A stretch of 64,000 bases of DNA from Mesobacterium_A sp034670065 (GTDB taxonomy: Bacteria > Pseudomonadota > Alphaproteobacteria > Rhodobacterales > Rhodobacteraceae): positions 1 to 64,000 of the forward strand of contig JAXMOG010000004.1 of the NCBI GenBank assembly GCA_034670065.1. Direction: 5' to 3'. Below, in pieces: positions 51,885 through 61,080 of this stretch. Position 1 is the stretch's first letter. Each line of letters begins with the position of its first letter. A program made the translations under genes and the position numbers. The notes under the pieces were generated by a model that worked only from the letters and a program-made list of their open reading frames with translations, did not search any database and was not told the origin of the DNA.

Positions 51885-51925
51885 GGGCGGCCAAACGCAA
51901 TCGAGGCATTTGGCCGCCCTTTTTC
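51885..51925 (+). terminator. Strong stem-loop with T-run between binding-protein and permease genes
   Basis: GGGCGGCCAAA pairs perfectly over 11 bp with TTTGGCCGCCC around a 13-base loop, followed by TTTTT. It lies 17 bp after the stop and 29 bp before the permease gene. A complete intrinsic terminator here would leave the permease and ATPase genes to read-through, which keeps binding protein in excess. Confidence 0.85.
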
Positions 51926-51953
51926 CATCCTGAATGCGGAGCTTTGAGGTCCC

Positions 51954-53081
51954 ATGTCCGATGCCCCCCCCTCCACCACTGCTGAAATTGACGAGCGGAT
52001 CAAGCAGCGATCGCCTTTGCGCGAAGCACTGATACGCCCTGAACTTGGCGGTATCGTCGGCACAATCGCCGTCTTCACCTTCTTCCTTCTATTCGCCTCT
52101 GACAGCGGAATGTTTAACAGTCAGGGCATAATGAACTGGAGCCAAGTTTCGGCACAGTTCATGATTATCGCCGTTGGCGCATGCTTGTTGATGATCGCTG
52201 GCGAGTTTGACTTGTCCGTCGGCTCCATGATCGGCTTTTGCGGCATGATGATCGCGATTTTCAGCGTTACTTTAGGTTGGCCTGTTTGGCTGGCGATCTT
52301 GATTACTTTTGCTCTTTGCCTGGCAATTGGTGCCGTAAATGGATTGATCGTCGTCCGCACAGGCCTGCCCAGTTTCATCGTAACGCTGGCATTCCTGTTC
52401 ATCCTGCGCGGTTTTACAATTTACTTCCCTCAAACCATCGAGCGTAAAACAATCATCGGCGGTATCCGCGACGTTGCCGAAGGCGATTGGTTGGCAGCTA
52501 TCTTTGGCGGCAAAATCATGCCCGGTCTGTTTACTTGGCTGGGTGACGCTGGGATTATCGCCACCTTCGAACGTGGCACACGTGCCGGGCAACCGGTTGT
52601 GGACGGCATCCCGATGTTGCTGATCTGGGCAATTGCCCTGGTTATCTTTGGGCACATCCTGCTGACAAAAACCCGTTTCGGAAACTGGATCTTTGCGTCA
52701 GGCGGCGATGCCGAAGCGGCGCGGAACTCTGGTGTACCAGTGAACCGGGTGAAGGTTCTGATGTTCATGTTCACCGCGTTTTGTGCCTGTGTCTTTGCCA
52801 CATGCCAGGTGATGGAATTCGGCTCTGCTGGGGCGGACCGTGGTCTGTTGAAAGAATTCGAAGCCATTATCGCGGTTGTCATCGGTGGCGCGCTTCTAAC
52901 AGGTGGGTACGGTTCGGTTATCGGCGCAGCCTTGGGCGCATTGATCTTTGGTGTGGTGCAGCAGGGTCTGTTCTTTGCCGGGGTCGAAAGCTCTTTGTTC
53001 CGCGTGTTCCTGGGTGTCATCCTGTTGTTCGCTGTGATCCTGAACACCTATATCCGTCGCATCATCACTGGGGAGAGATAA
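51954..53081 (+). CDS. Sugar ABC transporter permease, CUT2 type, 375 aa
   Basis: Inner-membrane channel with about ten hydrophobic segments. Family blocks: IAVGACLLMIAGEFDLSVGS near 70 (the conserved G-E-x-D-L-S-V-G), VRTGLPSFIVTLAFLFILRG near 140 and GNWIFASGGDAEAARNSGVP near 245. The end has GLLKEFEAIIAVVIGGALLTGGYG-like sequence (EAIIAVVIGGALLTGGYGSV) near 315. A polar N-terminal tail (MSDAPPSTTAEIDERIKQRS) precedes the first helix. The ATPase gene follows after one base. No second permease, so it presumably forms a homodimer. Confidence 0.92.
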   Translation: MSDAPPSTTAEIDERIKQRSPLREALIRPELGGIVGTIAVFTFFLLFASDSGMFNSQGIMNWSQVSAQFMIIAVGACLLMIAGEFDLSVGSMIGFCGMMIAIFSVTLGWPVWLAILITFALCLAIGAVNGLIVVRTGLPSFIVTLAFLFILRGFTIYFPQTIERKTIIGGIRDVAEGDWLAAIFGGKIMPGLFTWLGDAGIIATFERGTRAGQPVVDGIPMLLIWAIALVIFGHILLTKTRFGNWIFASGGDAEAARNSGVPVNRVKVLMFMFTAFCACVFATCQVMEFGSAGADRGLLKEFEAIIAVVIGGALLTGGYGSVIGAALGALIFGVVQQGLFFAGVESSLFRVFLGVILLFAVILNTYIRRIITGER

Positions 53082-53082
53082 T

Positions 53083-53871
53083 ATGACCGATACACTCAAA
53101 CCCATCATTGAGATGCGTGATATTCAGAAGCATTTTGGCTCTGTGATCGCGCTGGCCGGGGTCTCGGTCAACTTGTTCCCAGGGGAATGCCACTGCCTGC
53201 TTGGCGACAACGGTGCCGGTAAATCAACCTTCATCAAAACCATGTCGGGCGTGCACAAACCCACATCGGGTGACATCATGTTCGATGGCAAACCGATGAA
53301 CTTTGCTGATCCGCGTGACGCGATCGACGCAGGCATTGCCACAGTGCACCAGCACTTGGCCATGATCCCGCTGATGTCCGTCAGCCGCAACTTCTTCATG
53401 GGCAACGAACCCACGAAGTCAGTAATGGGAATGTCCTTTTTCGACCATGAATACGCCAATGACGTAACCATGTCGGAAATGAAGAAGATGGGCATCAACC
53501 TTCGCGGCCCCGATCAGGCGGTCGGTACATTGTCGGGCGGTGAACGTCAGACGGTGGCCATTGCCCGCGCGGTCTATTTCGGCGCAAAGGTGCTGATCCT
53601 GGACGAACCGACCTCGGCGTTGGGCGTGCGGCAAACCGCCAACGTTCTGGCCACCATCGACAAGGTGCGCAAACAGGGCATTGGTGTTGTCTTCATCACG
53701 CACAACGTGCGCCACGCCATGGCTGTTGGGGATCGCTTTACCGTGCTGAACCGCGGCAAAACTCTTGGCACGGCGAAACGCGGTGAAATCACACCGGAAG
53801 AGTTGCAAGACCTGATGGCCGGCGGTCAAGAACTGGTCAAACTGGAAGGCAGCTTGGGCGGTACTGTCTAA
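53083..53871 (+). CDS. Sugar ABC transporter ATPase, single-domain, 262 aa
   Basis: Motor subunit. Walker A LLGDNGAGKSTFIKTMSG near 42, Q-loop VHQHLAMIP, signature TLSGGERQTVAIARAV near 148, Walker B KVLILDEPTSALG near 169 and H-loop VVFITHNVRHAMAVGD near 205. Most CUT2 ATPases are fused doubles of about 500 residues; this one has a single cassette, so two copies must join. The D-loop position reads SALG rather than SALD. The C-terminus has EELQDLMAGGQELVKLEG, as in single-domain relatives. Coupled closely to the permease gene and followed by a strong terminator. Confidence 0.9.
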   Translation: MTDTLKPIIEMRDIQKHFGSVIALAGVSVNLFPGECHCLLGDNGAGKSTFIKTMSGVHKPTSGDIMFDGKPMNFADPRDAIDAGIATVHQHLAMIPLMSVSRNFFMGNEPTKSVMGMSFFDHEYANDVTMSEMKKMGINLRGPDQAVGTLSGGERQTVAIARAVYFGAKVLILDEPTSALGVRQTANVLATIDKVRKQGIGVVFITHNVRHAMAVGDRFTVLNRGKTLGTAKRGEITPEELQDLMAGGQELVKLEGSLGGTV

Positions 53872-53896
53872 GTTGACCTGACCTCCAAACTATTTT

Positions 53897-53930
53897 CCCC
53901 GCCGGTGAAACATCCGGCGGGGATTTTTTT
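53897..53930 (+). terminator. Rho-independent terminator of the inositol transporter operon
   Basis: CCCCGCCGG pairs perfectly with CCGGCGGGG around an 8-base loop, followed by ATTTTTTT, 25 bp after the ATPase stop. Confidence 0.92.
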
Positions 53931-53969
53931 GAACTAGGGCGTTACTGAACGGATATCCCCACCTTCACA

Positions 53970-56900
53970 TCACGTTTTGAACAAACGATAGATTGCCGGT
54001 ATCACCAACACTGTCAGCGCGGTTGAAGACGCCAAACCAAACAGCAATGAAATCGCCAGCCCCTGAAAAATCGGGTCAGCCAAAATCACAACAGCTCCGA
54101 TCATCGCGGCGATGGCCGTCAGCAGGATTGGCTTGAAGCGGGTCGCCCCCGCCTCGATCAAAGTCTCAACCGTAACCGGCCCGTCGGGTGCCGCGTGACG
54201 GATGAAATCCACCAACAGGATCGAGTTGCGCACAATGATCCCCGCCAAAGCGATGAACCCGATCATCGACGTGGCCGAAAACGGCGCGCCAAACAGCCAA
54301 TGGCCCAGCATAATCCCCAAGAATGTCAGCGGGACGGGTGTCAGGATCACCAGTGGCAAACGGAAACTGCCAAACTGCGCCACAACCAAAATATAGATCC
54401 CGACAAGGGCCACACCAAATGCAGCGCCCATATCGCGGAAGGTGACCCAGGTCACTTCCCACTCACCATCCCACAGCAGCACTGGGTCTGCCTCGTCCAT
54501 GGGTTGGCCGTTCATTCGGATCGTGGGTTTGGGCAGATCGGACCAGTCCATGGCGTCCAACCGCTCTTGCACGGCGATCATGCCGTAAAGCGGCGCTTCG
54601 AACGCCCCCGCCAATTCGGCAGTGACCATTTCCGCGTAACGTCCGTTGTGACGAAAGATTGGGAAAGACGCGTACTCTTCCGTAATCTCAACCACATCGC
54701 CCAGTTCAACAACACCGCGCCCCCCCGGCAACGCATTGGCCGGAACGGGGGTTGTCAGCGCGACCTCGTCCAATACGCGGGCCCCACGATCACGCGCCAC
54801 AATGATCGGGATCGGCTGGCGCCCCTCACCGCGATGCGAATAGCCCACGGTGGTAGAGCCGTTCAGCAATTGCAGCGTCTGCAAAGCATCCGCTTCTTGC
54901 ACACGGAAGAAATCCAGATCGGTCGGTTTCAGCTGTGCGCGCAAACGGCGGGGTTGGGTGCCGAAACTGTCATCCACATCCACCACAAACGGCACATCTT
55001 CAAAAGCGGTGCGTACACGTTCAGCCACGGCACGGCGCGTTTCGGCGTCCGGGCCATAAATCTCGGCCAGCAGAGTGGCAATGACGGGTGGTCCGGGGGG
55101 CGGCTCAACCACCTTGATATTGGTGCCTGGCGGAACGTTCAGATCCTGCAATTTGTCCCGCAATTCCAACGCAATATCATGGCTGGCCCGCTCACGGTGA
55201 TCTTTGGCCAACAGGTTCAGCTGCACCTCACCCAATTCCGGCGTTTGGCGCAGAAAATAGTGCCGCACCAACCCGTTGAAATTAAAAGGTGCCGCAGTCC
55301 CAGCATAGATCTGGGCCGAAATCACCTCTTCCAATTGCATCGCCACTCTGGCGGCATCCGCAGCAACAGCATCTGTCGCCTCTACCGGCGCGCCTTCGGG
55401 CAGATCGATCACAATCGCCAGCTCGGACTTGTTGTCAAACGGCAGCAACTTGACCGTCACATCCTTGGTATAGAGCGCCGCCAAAGAACCAAATGACAAC
55501 ACCACCACAACCAGCAAGAAGACCCCGCTGACAGCCTTGGAGCGCAGCAAAGGGCGCGCCAGAGCGGCGTACATTGCCCCCAACCGCCCGCCGGTTTCGG
55601 CAGATTCATCATGATGCGCCTTGGCACCGCCCGCGATTTTCAACATCAGCCACGGTGTGATGATGACCGCAACAAAGAACGAAAAGATCATCGCAGCCGA
55701 AGCATTGGCCGGAATAGGGCTCATGTAGGGGCCCATCAAACCAGACACGAACAGCATGGGCAGTAAGGCCACAACCACCGTCAAAGTCGCCACAATGGTT
55801 GGATTGCCAACCTCTGCCACCGCAGCAACCGCGCCGTCCAACCGCGTTTTATGTGGATCCTTTGCCCAGTGGCGGGCGATGTTTTCGATCACAACAATCG
55901 CGTCATCCACCAAAATTCCGATCGAGAAAATCAGCGCAAACAACGACACGCGGTTCAGGGTGTAGCCCATCACCTTGGCGGCAAACAGCGTCAGCAAAAT
56001 TGTCACTGGGATCACAACAGCCACCACGATTGCCTCGCGCCAACCAATCGCCAACAGAACCAGAGCCACAATAGAGACCGTTGCCAACCCAAGGTGGAAC
56101 AGCAACTCGTTGGCCTTTTCATCTGCCGTCTCGCCATAGTCGCGCGTGACTTCCACAACCACAGAGTCCGGTATGATCCGGCCTTCAATCTGTTCAACAC
56201 GGTGCAGGATTTCTTCGGCAACCAACACGGCATTGGCCCCTGCCCGTTTGGCCAAGGCCAGTGTCACAGCAGGTTGGCGGATGCTTGAACCATCCTCGGC
56301 ACGGCGCAAGGATGTGACGTGATGCGATCAATGTCGGTGACAAACCCAACAGTGGCCACGTCACCCACATAAACTGTGCGCCCGTCACGGCTGGTGATTT
56401 CAAGATTGGCAATATCATCCGGGGATTTCAGCGTTTCGCCCAGGATCAGCTCTATCTGCTCACCTGCGTTACGCACACGCCCAGCCGGGGCAGCACTGTT
56501 CGCGCCCTCGACCTTGCCAACCAGTTGTTGCAACGTCACGCCATATAGCGCCAGCTTTTCCGGATCCGGCGCCACGCGCAGAGCCAAGTCTGTGGCCCCA
56601 ACCAAATAGGTCAGGCCAACATTGTCGATCTTGGTCAGCTCCACTTCGACTTCACGCGCCACGCGGGTCAGATCAGCTGCGCTGATCGCATCTTGCCCCG
56701 CTTGCGGCGTAAAGGTCAGCGCAACAATCGCCACATCGTTGATCCCACGCCCCACCACCATTGGCTCTGGAATGCCGGTTGGGATGCGATCCAGATTTGA
56801 CAGGATTTCATCCCGCACACGCAAAATCGCCGTATCGGCAGACAAACCCACGTTAAACCGCGCCGTCACCATCACCTGATTATCGCGGGTTGAACTGTAG

Positions 56901-57181
56901 ACATGCTCGACCTCGTCAATGCCTTTGACGATGGTCTCCAACGGCTCTGTCACCAGTTTCACCGCGTCTTCGGCCTGCAATCCCGCAGCCTGAACGTGAA
57001 TATCCACCAAAGGAACCGAGATTTGCGGCTCTTCCTCTCGTGGCAATGAAATCAGCGCAATCATCCCTACGGCCAACGCGGCCAACAGGAACAAAGGCGT
57101 CAACGGGGACGCAATGAAAGCCCGTGTCAGCCGACCGGCCAAACCCAGCGGCATATCGGTATCTGTATGTTGGTCATTCAT
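53970..57181 (-). pseudogene. RND efflux pump (AcrB/HAE1-like) split by a frameshift
   Basis: Two reading frames together make one RND transporter. The upstream part (57181 to about 56315) has the first membrane helix (FLLAALAVGMIALISLPREEEPQ, split by P) and the porter domain with SSTRDNQVMVTARF. The downstream part (about 56315 to 53970) starts TSLRRAEDGSSIRQPAVTLA, has helices 2-12, the helix-4 GILVDDAIVVIENIARHW proton-relay segment and the end SSTALTVLVIPAIYRLF. A one-base shift lies in about 56310-56322, where the frame changes from ...DRITSH to TSLRRAE.... Without it the protein would be about 1,070 residues, normal for the family. It is either a true pseudogene or a sequencing error. 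It overlaps the adaptor gene by 8 bp. Confidence 0.85.
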
Positions 57182-58154
57182 GGCCGGTGACCACCTGATC
57201 GCCAGCGCGCAACCCGCTGAGAATTTCAATATAGGTCGCGCCGTCCTGCACGATCACCTGACCGGGCACCACTGTGCGCTCCAACACGCCGTCAGTGGTT
57301 TCAATTGCAACGAAATCCAAACCCGCGCGCGCAATGACCGCCGCCTGTGGCACAGCCAAAACCTGCCGCGTGCCCAGTGGCAAACGCACCGGAACACGGC
57401 GCCCCACAAACCGGTCATCCAGCCCCGGCACATCAACATCGGCCAGAACGCGACCACCTTCGATCAGCGGATAAATCTTGACCAAGGTGCCAAGGGATTC
57501 TGCATCGCCCTGCCCGACCCGGATCGTATCACCCAGTTTCAGATCACCCGCATGGCGCTCTGGCAGCGCCAGACGCAAGAAAACCCCGCCACCAGCCACC
57601 CGCGCCACGGTTTCACCCGGATTGATAACCGATCCCTTAGCCACCGGAACGGAAAGGACAATACCGGAAACCGGCGATGTCACGGCGCCTTCGGTCACGC
57701 GTTGTTCGATACCCAGACGTTCAGCCTCTGTGCTGAGAATTTGGTTCTTCAGCACATCCACCTGAGTTTGCAGCTGCTCAAACCGCTGTGCGGTGATCAC
57801 GCCCCGATCGCTGAGAGAAACACCCCGGTCCAGATCGGATTGTGCTGTATCCAGCTGATTGTGTAGCCCGGCCAGTTGCGCATCAATCGCGGCAAGGCTG
57901 AAGTTCAATTTGTCATCTTCAACCCGAGCGATCTCTTGCCCTTCTTCAACCCTGTCGCCAGCGCTGACACTCAAGGTCACCAAGGTGCCGCCAATACGGG
58001 CACGCGCCGGGATCAAATCTTTCGGCTCCACTTCGCCATAGACCGACTTCCACTGAGTGATTTCGCGCGACTGCAGCTCAACAGTTTGAGCCTGCGCGCC
58101 GGTTTCGGAAAGCCCGACAAGGCAAACCAAAAGCGTTAAGATAGTTCGTATCAT
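57174..58154 (-). CDS. RND efflux periplasmic adaptor (membrane fusion protein), 326 aa
   Basis: Links the inner-membrane pump to an outer-membrane channel. Signal peptide MIRTILTLLVCLVGLSETGA. The first lipoyl half-motif is GGTLVTLSVSAGDRVEEGQE near 55. A short coiled-coil hairpin (LAAIDAQLAGLHNQLDTAQ ... LQTQVDVLKNQILSTEAERL) precedes the second lipoyl half (VTSPVSGIVLSVPVAKGSVI near 160) and the beta-barrel and membrane-proximal domains. The ATG at 58154 is chosen because it starts the signal peptide. First gene of the unit; if the pump gene really is broken this adaptor has no partner here. No outer-membrane factor or regulator gene is adjacent. Confidence 0.88.
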   Translation of the reverse strand: MIRTILTLLVCLVGLSETGAQAQTVELQSREITQWKSVYGEVEPKDLIPARARIGGTLVTLSVSAGDRVEEGQEIARVEDDKLNFSLAAIDAQLAGLHNQLDTAQSDLDRGVSLSDRGVITAQRFEQLQTQVDVLKNQILSTEAERLGIEQRVTEGAVTSPVSGIVLSVPVAKGSVINPGETVARVAGGGVFLRLALPERHAGDLKLGDTIRVGQGDAESLGTLVKIYPLIEGGRVLADVDVPGLDDRFVGRRVPVRLPLGTRQVLAVPQAAVIARAGLDFVAIETTDGVLERTVVPGQVIVQDGATYIEILSGLRAGDQVVTGHE

Positions 58155-58240
58155 TTCGGGTTGCGCCTTTCGTGATCGTGACGCGCTTTGACAAGCGCAG
58201 ATGCCCGTTGCGAAAAAGTAAGTATTCATCCGGGTTTGCA

Positions 58241-58266
58241 ATACATATATTGTATATTGAATATGT
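58241..58266. promoter_or_regulatory. AT-rich symmetrical site upstream of the adaptor gene
   Basis: ATACA-TATAT-TGTAT (58241-58255) is a 15-bp near-palindrome. It lies within a larger symmetric element, ACATAT (58243-58248) and ATATGT (58261-58266), 87 bp upstream of the adaptor ATG. Such sites are typical of ArsR- or TetR-type repressors, but no regulator gene is adjacent. It could also supply a -10-like element. Confidence 0.4.
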
Positions 58267-58375
58267 AAAGCCCTGCCTCCCCCTGATCGATGGATAAGAG
58301 ACAAAATGACCGGCTACAGTGAGAAATTCTTGAACGTCTTACCTCAACGGTTCTTTGATTCAGGTCAGCAAACCC

Positions 58376-58413
58376 AAAGAAAACCGCCGGAGGATCAATG
58401 ATCACCCCGGCGG
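58376..58413 (-). terminator. Terminator of the cyanase operon
   Basis: On the minus strand CCGCCGG pairs with CCGGCGG around a loop containing TGATCATTGATC, itself able to pair, followed by TTTTCTTT. It starts 34 bp after the cynS stop. Confidence 0.75.
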
Positions 58414-58446
58414 CCAATGCGCTTGAAAGTTTTGTTTTACGCGTAA

Positions 58447-58899
58447 TTAGTACATTTTGTATGGCAGGAACTTACCATCCAAAACGACCTTCACACGGTC
58501 CCCTTTGGGGTCTTCTGTGCGGGAAATATCCATTGTGAAATCAATCGCTGACATGATGCCGTCACCGAACTCTTCTTCAATCAGGGCCTTCATGGTCGTG
58601 CCGTATACGGCCACCACCTCATACAAGCGATAGATCAAGGGATCAGCCGGAACAGCTGTCGGGATCGAACCGCGATACGGCACGGTCATCAGCAGCGCTA
58701 CTTCCTCGTCCGAAAAGTTCAGACCAAGGGCATTTCCTGCCTTTTCGATCTGATCCTTGGTCATGGATAACTGCCCCATCAATGCAGCAGTCACCCACTC
58801 CTTTGACTGTCCAACAGAGTCAGCGACATCGCCCCATTTGATTTCGTTGAAGGTCTTATGCGCGACGATTTTTTCCGTCAATTCAGCGCGTGTGGTCAT
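58447..58899 (-). CDS. cynS: Cyanate hydratase (cyanase), 150 aa
   Basis: Decomposes cyanate with bicarbonate to ammonia and carbon dioxide; decameric cytoplasmic enzyme. The helix-turn-helix-like N-terminus is TFNEIKWGDVADSVGQSKEW. The catalytic part has DPLIYRLYEVVAVYGTTMKA (the Arg of the active site) near 90 and GDGIMSAIDFTMDISRTEDP near 115 (the Ser and Glu positions), ending VVLDGKFLPYKMY. Exact family length with ATG at 58899 behind GGGAG; the longer open frame upstream is rejected. Last gene of an operon with a sulfurtransferase and an ABC transporter, 40 bp after the rhodanese stop. Confidence 0.96.
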   Translation of the reverse strand: MTTRAELTEKIVAHKTFNEIKWGDVADSVGQSKEWVTAALMGQLSMTKDQIEKAGNALGLNFSDEEVALLMTVPYRGSIPTAVPADPLIYRLYEVVAVYGTTMKALIEEEFGDGIMSAIDFTMDISRTEDPKGDRVKVVLDGKFLPYKMY

Positions 58900-58939
58900 G
58901 AGGGGTACTCCCAGTAGTTTATTGATAAGTTTGAAAAAT

Positions 58940-59797
58940 TCAGGCGCCGTAAGGCAAGCCTTCCTCAATTGGCAGCGCAGGGTCGCGGGACCATTCGTTC
59001 CAAGAACCAAAGTAGATAGACACATCCTTCACCCCGGCCTCTTTCAACGCCAGAAAGGTGTTGGAGGCGCGTGCGCCTTTGAAACAGTACAGCTTCACAG
59101 GGGTGTCAGGCGTAATGCCCACGGTGGCACATTCGGCCAAAACCTCTTCCTTGGATTTCAGCATCGTCCCTTCGGCTGTCGGCTTCATCATCCGATACCA
59201 TTCAATCCAGACGGCCCCCGGAATGCGCCCCTTGCGTGGGCAAAAATCGACGCCGTATGGCGATGACGACGTGCCAATCCATTCGTCAATATCGCGCACG
59301 TCCAGGATAACCGCCGTATCATCGGCGATTGCGTCTTTCATGTCATCTGCATCCATCATGATCGACGCCGCAGCCTCATCAATCTCAAAGCCGCCGGGCG
59401 CTGGCGCAACCACATCGGTCGACACGGCCTTTCCAGCCGCCGTCCATGCTGCGTAACCGCCGTGCAGAACTTTCACGTCTGGATAGCCCAAGAAGGCCAA
59501 CAAGTAGAAACCACGACAAGACTGGCCAAAACCACTGTTCATTGAGGCTTCGTAGATGACAGCTGTCTTTTCACCGTCCAAGCCGGCGGCGCCGAATTCT
59601 GCTGCGAATTTGTCTTTCAGCTCTGCCATGCCCGAAGCATCGGAGGTGGCCAGATACGTGAAAATGTCGTGCATATTGACCGCGCCCGGAACGTGCCCAG
59701 CGGCAAAACTTTCTGGATCGCGTGTATCAATCACGACGGCGGTTCCGGCGGCCATCAACTCAATCAATTCGTCCGGAGATATCAGTGCAGAAGTCAT
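58940..59797 (-). CDS. Double-domain rhodanese sulfurtransferase (SseA/TST type), 285 aa
   Basis: Transfers sulfane sulfur, for example from thiosulfate or mercaptopyruvate to cyanide or another thiol. N-terminal rhodanese domain (about 5-120: AVVIDTRDPESFAAGHVPGA, then VIYEASMNSGFGQSCRGFYL). The C-terminal domain (about 145-280) has ILDVRDIDEWIG and the active-site loop KLYCFKGARASNTFLAL, with Cys as nucleophile in the CxxGxRAS pattern. No signal peptide, so cytoplasmic. The ATG at 59797 is preferred over 59860 because AAGGG precedes it. Lies between the acyl-CoA-dehydrogenase-like gene and cynS, which suggests a thiocyanate/cyanate or sulfite-related step. Confidence 0.92.
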   Translation of the reverse strand: MTSALISPDELIELMAAGTAVVIDTRDPESFAAGHVPGAVNMHDIFTYLATSDASGMAELKDKFAAEFGAAGLDGEKTAVIYEASMNSGFGQSCRGFYLLAFLGYPDVKVLHGGYAAWTAAGKAVSTDVVAPAPGGFEIDEAAASIMMDADDMKDAIADDTAVILDVRDIDEWIGTSSSPYGVDFCPRKGRIPGAVWIEWYRMMKPTAEGTMLKSKEEVLAECATVGITPDTPVKLYCFKGARASNTFLALKEAGVKDVSIYFGSWNEWSRDPALPIEEGLPYGA

Positions 59798-59892
59798 TTT
59801 TGCATTCCCTTGTTCCCAGTTGGCATTAGTTATCCGTTCCGTTGCCGCGATGAGCTGCAACGGTCAGTTCCGAGTGGTCGCCCAATCGGGCG

Positions 59893-60996
59893 TTAGTCTA
59901 AACTTGCCAGCATCTTACGCAGATGCTTAGTCGCCGGTGTCACGATGGCGACGAAGTAAGATTCGCGCAGGCGGCGCTGTGCAACACCATGGCTGACATA
60001 CCCCCGTGCCCCGCAGTGCAGCATCGCGAAATGTGCCGCCTCCACGGCCAGTTCACCGCCCTTCAGCCGGGCTTGCAGAACCCGCTTCCAATAGGCATCC
60101 GACGTGTCATAGGGCGTTTTGGACAACGCCAGCACCTCATCCACCAGCGCGGTATATTCCGCCTCAAAGTCCTCTGGCTGCTTTTCCAGGTATTGGTTCA
60201 CATGGCCCAGCGGCCCTTTGACCTGCTGCATCATATCGATCGCGCTTTTGATCATTCCGGCAGCCATTCCGCATTGCATCAACACGAAACCGCCCCGAAT
60301 GCGTTTGATAAACGCAGGTGCTGGATCACCGATGATACATTCGTCCGGAATAAACACATCGCGGAATTGGACGTTGCAGGTTGCCGTGCCACCCATGGCC
60401 ACGAATTCGTGGTCCAGTTTCAACGTCACGCCCTTGGACGCATCCGCATGGGCAATGGCCATAACAGTTTTGGTGTCCGCACCGTCAGCCACTGCAAACA
60501 TGATCCCGAAGTACCCGTCTTCGGACAGGTTCGACACCCAAGGCAACAGCCCCTTTACGGTGTATCCGCCCTCGACCCGCGTGCCCTTCAGCCGCAGTGG
60601 TTCGATTTCGGCAATCGCCTTCATCGGGTTGGACATGCCAGTGCCGCCCAGAATTTCGCCGGTTGCCACTTTGGGCAGGATTTCCGTCTTCAGATAGTCA
60701 CTGTCGGAGGACGCTATGTACCAAGCCAGCGCGTCCTGACACCACATGCAAAAGCCGGTGGACAAACAGGTTTCAGACGCCCGAGCCATGGCCAGAATAG
60801 AGTTGGACAAATCAGTCCCGGCATCCACTCCCCCAATATGAGAGCCATAAGCCCCTGCTGCGCCCAGCGCCCGCATAACACCTTCTGGATAAACACGTTC
60901 TTCGTCAATCTGGCGCACCATTGGTGCCAGATCAGACGCCGAAATTCGGTCAATCTCTTCTAGGTTCACAACATTCAGGCTGGTCGCGATATTCAT
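59893..60996 (-). CDS. Acyl-CoA-dehydrogenase-family flavoprotein (SfnC/DszC-like candidate), 367 aa
   Basis: Three-part acyl-CoA dehydrogenase fold. N-terminal helices (ISASDLAPMVRQIDEERVYP, then GAAGAYGSHIGGVDAGTDLS), a central beta domain (GGTGMSNPMKAIAEIEPLRL, then MGGTATCNVQFRDVFIPDEC) and C-terminal helices (LHCGARGYVSHGVAQRRLRE). The catalytic Glu of true acyl-CoA dehydrogenases is not obvious. The protein is in an operon with a sulfonate/nitrate-type transporter rather than beta-oxidation genes, so it may act as a flavin-dependent monooxygenase of the SfnC/DszC kind; that is inference. A clear AAGGA stands before the ATG. A stem-loop separates it from the OsmC gene upstream. Confidence 0.82.
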   Translation of the reverse strand: MNIATSLNVVNLEEIDRISASDLAPMVRQIDEERVYPEGVMRALGAAGAYGSHIGGVDAGTDLSNSILAMARASETCLSTGFCMWCQDALAWYIASSDSDYLKTEILPKVATGEILGGTGMSNPMKAIAEIEPLRLKGTRVEGGYTVKGLLPWVSNLSEDGYFGIMFAVADGADTKTVMAIAHADASKGVTLKLDHEFVAMGGTATCNVQFRDVFIPDECIIGDPAPAFIKRIRGGFVLMQCGMAAGMIKSAIDMMQQVKGPLGHVNQYLEKQPEDFEAEYTALVDEVLALSKTPYDTSDAYWKRVLQARLKGGELAVEAAHFAMLHCGARGYVSHGVAQRRLRESYFVAIVTPATKHLRKMLASLD

Positions 60997-61038
60997 AACA
61001 GAGTTCCTTGAGAGCTTGGGTTTTTCGAATGGATGGGG

Positions 61039-61074
61039 CCTTGCCCCCGGCGTCGCGCTTCGACGGGGGCAAGG
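61039..61074 (-). terminator. Intra-operon stem-loop between osmC-like and flavoprotein genes
   Basis: CCTTGCCCCC and GGGGGCAAGG pair perfectly over 10 bp, with an inner GTCG-CGCTT-CGAC stem. No T-run follows on the minus strand, so it should stabilise RNA ends or attenuate rather than stop transcription. Confidence 0.6.
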
Positions 61075-61080
61075 GTGTGT

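Noticed and set aside
54195..55496. 433-codon open frame on the plus strand inside the RND pump region
   Set aside because: It is antisense to clearly coding RND sequence, has low-complexity His/Gln/Arg composition and no recognisable motif or start signal.
53970..57229. Two separate RND-type genes
   Set aside because: The pieces cover successive, non-overlapping parts of one RND protein and differ by one reading frame, so one frameshifted gene is the simpler reading.
58900..59025. 42-residue N-terminal extension of cyanase
   Set aside because: The family starts at the ATG at 58899 behind GGGAG; the extension overlaps the end of the rhodanese gene.
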